NCBI GenBank assembly: GCA_964508055.1
Contig: CAZDRI010000041.1
Coordinates: 1-8,137, forward strand
Length of the DNA stretch: 8,137 nucleotides
Origin: CAZDRI01 sp964508055
Lineage (GTDB): Bacteria; Pseudomonadota; Gammaproteobacteria; PS1; Pseudothioglobaceae
Reading direction: 5' to 3'
Part shown: piece after piece, positions 5,381 to 8,137 of the stretch
How positions within the stretch are numbered: the stretch's first letter is position 1
Layout of the letters: every line of letters begins with the position of its first letter
The notes under the pieces: generated by a model
What the model was told of the DNA's origin: nothing
The model's database searches: none
The model's input: only the letters and a program-made list of their open reading frames with translations
Program-made: the position numbers and the translations under genes

Positions 5381-6709
5381 TTAAAGTTTATTTAATGATT
5401 CTATTTTTGCATTTATTATTTTAAATAAATAATCATTATTGGTAATTAATTTTGCTTTTTCAAGATGTGCTTTTGCTAAATTAAATTCTTTTTTTATTAT
5501 CAATGCATCTGCTGATGCTATGTGAAACCTATCTGTGTGTTTTTGTTTTAAATATAATGATGCTAAAAGATTGTAGCCTTGAGGACTTTTGTTAATATTC
5601 TTTAAAAAAAAACGTAATTTTTTAATTGCTAAATCAATTTTATTATTTTCAGCATAAGCTATAGCTTGGTAGTATTGGATAGGTTCATATTCTCTATGGA
5701 TGCTATAAACTTTGTCAAAATAATGAATAGCACTATCAAGGTCTTTTAGTTTTGAATAAACTCTTGCTAATAAAATCATTATTTCTTTATTATCTAAATA
5801 TTCTATACTTTGTAGTGTTTTTATAGCAGATGGATATTTTTGTTTTTTAAAATCAATATAAGCTTTAATATATTGTTTTACAATTTTATCTTCAGATTTA
5901 AATCTTTCTTTTAAATTGTATTCTAATTTTGCTTTAATAATTTCATAGCTAAGAGAAGTTTTTATACCTCCACTATACGCAGTGGCTCTTTGTTCACTAT
6001 CTGATACTCTATTAATGCTTAAAGGGTGAGTTCTTAAAAATTCAGCTGCTCTTCCACTGTCTTCTTTTAAAAGTTTATAAAAAAAGCTAGGCATACCTTT
6101 TGCATCAAATCCAGCATTAACTAACATTTTCATACTTAACCTATCTGCTTCCCATTCATGTTTTCTAATAAAATTTATACTTCTTTGACTAACCCCTCCA
6201 ATACTAGAGGATATAATTGCCTCACTAGTATTTACATCCTTGGTTGCTAATGAAGCTAAAATTCCAGCTAAAACTATATATAGATGTTTATTAGTATCTT
6301 TTATATATCTTTTTAAATGATTTTGGGTTATATGAGCAATCTCATGAGCTAACACACTTGCTAGTTCTGATTCATTATCTGTTGCAAAAAAAAGTCCACT
6401 ATGAACCCCTATATAACCATAAGGACCTGCAAAAGCATTAATATTTGGAATATTTAACATATAAAATTCAAAATGTTTATTAGGACTGTTACTATAACTT
6501 TTTAACTTATAACCTAAATTTTTAATATACCAATAAGTTTCTATATCTTCAATAATTAAACCGCTATCCCAAAGGTGTTTAGCAAACTCGTTGCCTGTTT
6601 TTTGCTCCTCTAATGTTTCGCCTGATTCAAAATCAGGTAGGTCATAAGCAGCATAAAGAGTGGTTATAACAAAAAAAAGTAAAATAAAAATTTTAGGCAT
6701 AAAATGCAT
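5381..6709 (-). CDS. bepA: M48 family zinc metalloprotease with TPR repeats, BepA-like
   Basis: BepA (YfgC) is a periplasmic protease/chaperone that helps LptD and other outer-membrane proteins assemble with the Bam machinery and degrades stalled ones. The 442 residues compare with about 487 in E. coli. Residues 1-20 are a signal sequence. The M48 domain carries HEIAH (122-126; ligands His122 and His126, catalytic Glu123), the third ligand Glu185 in HEWEADR, and LRTHPLSINR, whose His228 corresponds to the regulatory histidine switch of BepA. The plug-like NINAFAGPYGYIGVHSGL segment (89-106) is conserved. From about 255 to the end are helical TPR-type repeats (for example AIHYFDKVYS and AIAYAENNKIDLAIKKL). 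The start is ATG 6709 or the in-frame ATG at 6700; neither has a strong ribosome binding site. All catalytic residues are intact. Confidence 0.88.
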   Translation of the reverse strand: MHFMPKIFILLFFVITTLYAAYDLPDFESGETLEEQKTGNEFAKHLWDSGLIIEDIETYWYIKNLGYKLKSYSNSPNKHFEFYMLNIPNINAFAGPYGYIGVHSGLFFATDNESELASVLAHEIAHITQNHLKRYIKDTNKHLYIVLAGILASLATKDVNTSEAIISSSIGGVSQRSINFIRKHEWEADRLSMKMLVNAGFDAKGMPSFFYKLLKEDSGRAAEFLRTHPLSINRVSDSEQRATAYSGGIKTSLSYEIIKAKLEYNLKERFKSEDKIVKQYIKAYIDFKKQKYPSAIKTLQSIEYLDNKEIMILLARVYSKLKDLDSAIHYFDKVYSIHREYEPIQYYQAIAYAENNKIDLAIKKLRFFLKNINKSPQGYNLLASLYLKQKHTDRFHIASADALIIKKEFNLAKAHLEKAKLITNNDYLFKIINAKIESLNKL

Positions 6710-6727
6710 TTTACAACATCTTTTCCC

Positions 6728-6767
6728 AAGTTATTTGTGTGAGGGGTAGAAACTAAAAGAATAACTT
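6728..6767 (-). repeat. Inverted repeat in the bepA leader
   Basis: AAGTTATT (6728-6735) and AATAACTT (6760-6767) are perfect 8-bp inverted arms, 24 bp apart. CCAAGTT also occurs as a direct repeat at 6726-6732 and 6769-6775. The structure overlaps nearly all of the mini-ORF upstream of bepA and could form a stem in its leader RNA or bind a dimeric regulator. Role unknown. Confidence 0.3.
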
Positions 6768-6778
6768 ACCAAGTTCAT
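6731..6778 (-). CDS. Possible 15-residue leader peptide upstream of bepA
   Basis: On the minus strand ATG (6778-6776) is preceded at 8-nt spacing by a good Shine-Dalgarno sequence (GAAAGGTG, 6792-6785). It encodes MNLVSYSFSFYPSHK and ends in TAA (6733-6731). It is in the same frame as bepA, whose ATG comes seven codons after this stop. bepA itself lacks a comparable ribosome binding site. It may be a translated leader, or the relic of an older, longer bepA N-terminus cut by a stop codon. The peptide shows no recognisable attenuation run of a single amino acid. It could also be chance. Confidence 0.25.
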   Translation of the reverse strand: MNLVSYSFSFYPSHK

Positions 6779-6827
6779 TAAAATCACCTTTCTCAAACTT
6801 CATATTTAATATTGTTTATATATTTTA

Positions 6828-6847
6828 AAATATTAGTGATAATATTT
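6828..6847 (+). promoter_or_regulatory. Inverted repeat upstream of tgt
   Basis: AAATATTA (6828-6835) and TAATATTT (6840-6847) are perfect 8-bp arms around GTGA, ending 27 bp before the tgt ATG. GATAAT (6838-6843) inside it resembles a -10 box, but no -35 box sits at a proper distance. It may be an operator or just A+T-rich coincidence. Confidence 0.25.
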
Positions 6848-6874
6848 AATTTTTATTTAAAGTTTAATAATTAA

Positions 6875-7978
6875 ATGCAATTTGAAATATTAGCTACAGA
6901 CAAATATGCTCGTAGCTGTAAGTTAAGCCTTAATAGAGGTATTATAAATACTCCTCACTTTATGCCAGTAGGCACATATGGTGCTGTAAAAGCAATGAGT
7001 GTAGAAGAGTTAAAGTCAATTGGTTTTGAGATTATTTTGGCAAACACCTTTCATTTATCAATAACACCTGGTATTGATGTCATTAAAAAGCACAATGGTT
7101 TACATAAGTTTATGAATTGGGATAGACCAATACTAACAGATTCAGGTGGATTTCAAGTGTTTAGTCTAGCTGATAATAATAAGGTATGTGAAAATGGAGT
7201 TTTTTTTCGCTCACCTAAAAATGGAGACAGAATCTTCATGGGTCCAGAAGAATCAATGCAAATACAACATCATCTAAATTCAGATATAGTTATGATTTTT
7301 GATGAGTGTACTCCTTATCCAGTTAATAAAGATACAGCTTTTAAATCTATGCAATTATCTCTCAATTGGGCTAATAGAAGCAAACAAAAGCATCTTGAGT
7401 TAAATAATGAAAATGCCCTTTTTGGTATTATTCAAGGAGGTGTTTACGAGGATTTGCGTATTCAATCTTTAGAAAGTTTAGAATATATAAATTTTGATGG
7501 TTATGCAATTGGAGGTTTATCTGTTGGTGAGCCAAAAGAAGAAATGTTAAAGATATTAGATTTTTTAAAAGATAAACTGCCCCAAGATAAACCACGCTAC
7601 CTTATGGGGGTTGGCACACCTAAAGATTTATTAGAAGCTGTTGGTATGGGTATTGATATGTTTGATTGTGTAATGCCAACTCGTAATGCTAGAAATGGAC
7701 ATCTTTTTACTACACAAGGAATTATAAGGATTAGAAATGCAAAATATAAATTTGATACTAACAATTTAGATGATAATTGTAATTGCTATACTTGTAATAA
7801 CTATAGTAGGAGTTACTTACATCATTTACAAAAAATAAATGATATTTTAGGTGCAAGATTAAACACTATCCATAATTTATATTATTATCAAAACTTAATG
7901 TTGCAAATTAAAGAAGCTATTATTAATAATAATTTTTTAGAATTTAAAAATAATTTTTATAATAACTTTGAATATTAA
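6875..7978 (+). CDS. tgt: tRNA-guanine transglycosylase (queuosine biosynthesis)
   Basis: Tgt swaps guanine 34 in the anticodon of tRNAs with GUN anticodons (Asp, Asn, His, Tyr) for preQ1, the first tRNA-level step to queuosine. The 367 residues are close to the E. coli length (375). LTDSGGFQVFSL contains Asp89 and GIDMFDCVMPTRNARNG contains the nucleophile Asp264, both at E. coli numbering. The preQ1-binding segment is represented by FDECTPYP, IIQGGVY and AIGGLSVGEP. The zinc site is intact: Cys302, Cys304 and Cys307 in CNCYTCNNY, plus His333 in NTIHN. The ATG at 6875 gives the normal family N-terminus but has no Shine-Dalgarno sequence. tgt is divergent from bepA and stands alone rather than with queA, yajC or secD. 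Its stop overlaps the stop of the convergent remnant downstream. Confidence 0.97.
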   Translation: MQFEILATDKYARSCKLSLNRGIINTPHFMPVGTYGAVKAMSVEELKSIGFEIILANTFHLSITPGIDVIKKHNGLHKFMNWDRPILTDSGGFQVFSLADNNKVCENGVFFRSPKNGDRIFMGPEESMQIQHHLNSDIVMIFDECTPYPVNKDTAFKSMQLSLNWANRSKQKHLELNNENALFGIIQGGVYEDLRIQSLESLEYINFDGYAIGGLSVGEPKEEMLKILDFLKDKLPQDKPRYLMGVGTPKDLLEAVGMGIDMFDCVMPTRNARNGHLFTTQGIIRIRNAKYKFDTNNLDDNCNCYTCNNYSRSYLHHLQKINDILGARLNTIHNLYYYQNLMLQIKEAIINNNFLEFKNNFYNNFEY

Positions 7979-8100
7979 TTGGATAAAAAGTTTTTAAAAT
8001 TATCTTCTAATTTATTTTTTCCATCTTCGTAACCTTGAGAATATTCTGCAGTTATTCTTTGCTCTTCAATTTCAGGGTTGCCTAAATAGTCCAACCTGAA
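7975..8100 (-). pseudogene. C-terminal remnant of an unidentified gene, broken by the 34-bp repeat
   Basis: The minus strand is open from just inside an in-frame TAA (8103-8101) to the TAA at 7977-7975, about 41 codons. The part outside the repeat (8080 downwards) reads NPEIEEQRITAEYSQGYEDG followed by KNKLEDNFKNFLSN, an acidic, helical and convincingly protein-like C-terminus. The codons closest to the TAA lie inside the 34-bp repeat (FRLDYLG). No start codon with a ribosome binding site is available, so the 5' part seems to have been replaced by the repeat. The stop overlaps the tgt stop by two bases in convergent orientation. I do not recognise the family. It could alternatively be the genuine end of a gene whose upstream part is disrupted just outside the window. 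Confidence 0.45.
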
Positions 8101-8114
8101 TTAACAGCAAAATA
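8081..8114 (+). repeat. 34-bp direct repeat, copy 2
   Basis: It is identical to 433-456 over 24 bp and, after three mismatches, again over CAAAATA, in the same orientation. Here it interrupts a minus-strand coding remnant and puts a stop codon in it. The sequence past 8114 differs from copy 1, so the shared unit is short, as expected for an element terminus or a small repeat. Confidence 0.7.
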
Positions 8115-8137
8115 CTAAATTTAATTTAGAATATTTT
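8109..8137. repeat. A+T-rich hairpin at the right edge
   Basis: AAAATACTAAAT (8109-8120) pairs with 8124-8137 over 12 bp, with a 2-nt bulge (8130-8131) and a 3-nt loop. It starts within the last bases of the 34-bp repeat and may run past the window edge. It could be a weak terminator reached from tgt, or part of the repeated element. Confidence 0.4.

Noticed and set aside
6812..6843. Promoter for tgt using TTGTTT and GATAAT
   Set aside because: The spacing is 20 bp and the -35 match is weak. Such matches are common in this A+T-rich DNA.
7979..8010. Rho-independent terminator right after tgt
   Set aside because: Only an A5-G-T5 type stretch is present; there is no stable stem with a following T-run.
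1..8137. CRISPR array, tRNA or rRNA gene, toxin-antitoxin pair, phage or transposase genes
   Set aside because: I found no regularly spaced repeats, no tRNA-like cloverleaf or rRNA sequence and no transposase, integrase or recognisable toxin reading frame on either strand.

Overview
The window is A+T-rich, low-G+C bacterial DNA. The full-length genes (tgt, xseA, rpsT, a BepA-type protease, an Smr-domain protein, an outer-membrane beta-barrel and a LytM/M23 protein) point to a Gram-negative proteobacterium, most likely a gammaproteobacterium. The strong A+T bias, short spacers, overlapping genes and decaying fragments would suit a streamlined or host-associated lineage, for example one like the marine sulfur-oxidiser group. 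That placement is inference; no marker settles it.

Layout. Positions 1-900 are a decayed zone. It holds the Gly/Ala-rich C-terminus of a gene that begins outside the window, a short secreted-protein ORF cut off by a palindromic repeat, a second inverted copy of that repeat, a 34-bp repeat found again at the far end of the window, a C-terminal remnant that looks like a two-transmembrane protein, and a C-terminally truncated heme-binding beta-barrel (nitrobindin-like) gene. From 5263 down to about 901 runs one compact minus-strand gene train: rpsT, Smr-domain nuclease, beta-barrel OMP, xseA, M23 endopeptidase, RDD membrane protein, then the truncated heme-binding gene. Most junctions are 3-5 bp gaps or 4-11 bp overlaps; the only clear break is 56 bp before the OMP gene. 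A good sigma70-like promoter (TTGACT, 17 bp, TAAAAT) lies just upstream of rpsT, which starts with TTG behind an AGGAG ribosome binding site. Upstream is bepA, also on the minus strand, divergent from tgt on the plus strand across a 165-bp spacer. That spacer holds two inverted repeats and a well-primed 15-codon mini-ORF in front of bepA. After tgt, a convergent minus-strand C-terminal remnant runs into the second copy of the 34-bp repeat and an A+T hairpin at the window end.

How the genes fit together. Translation and RNA functions (bS20, Smr nuclease, queuosine tRNA modification by Tgt), DNA metabolism (exonuclease VII large subunit) and envelope maintenance (BepA, M23, beta-barrel, RDD) share the region. 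The M23/RDD pair is likely translationally coupled. I see no CRISPR array, no tRNA or rRNA, no intact transposase and no convincing new multi-gene system. The most unusual material is the repeat-associated decay at 357-905 and its echo at 8081-8137.
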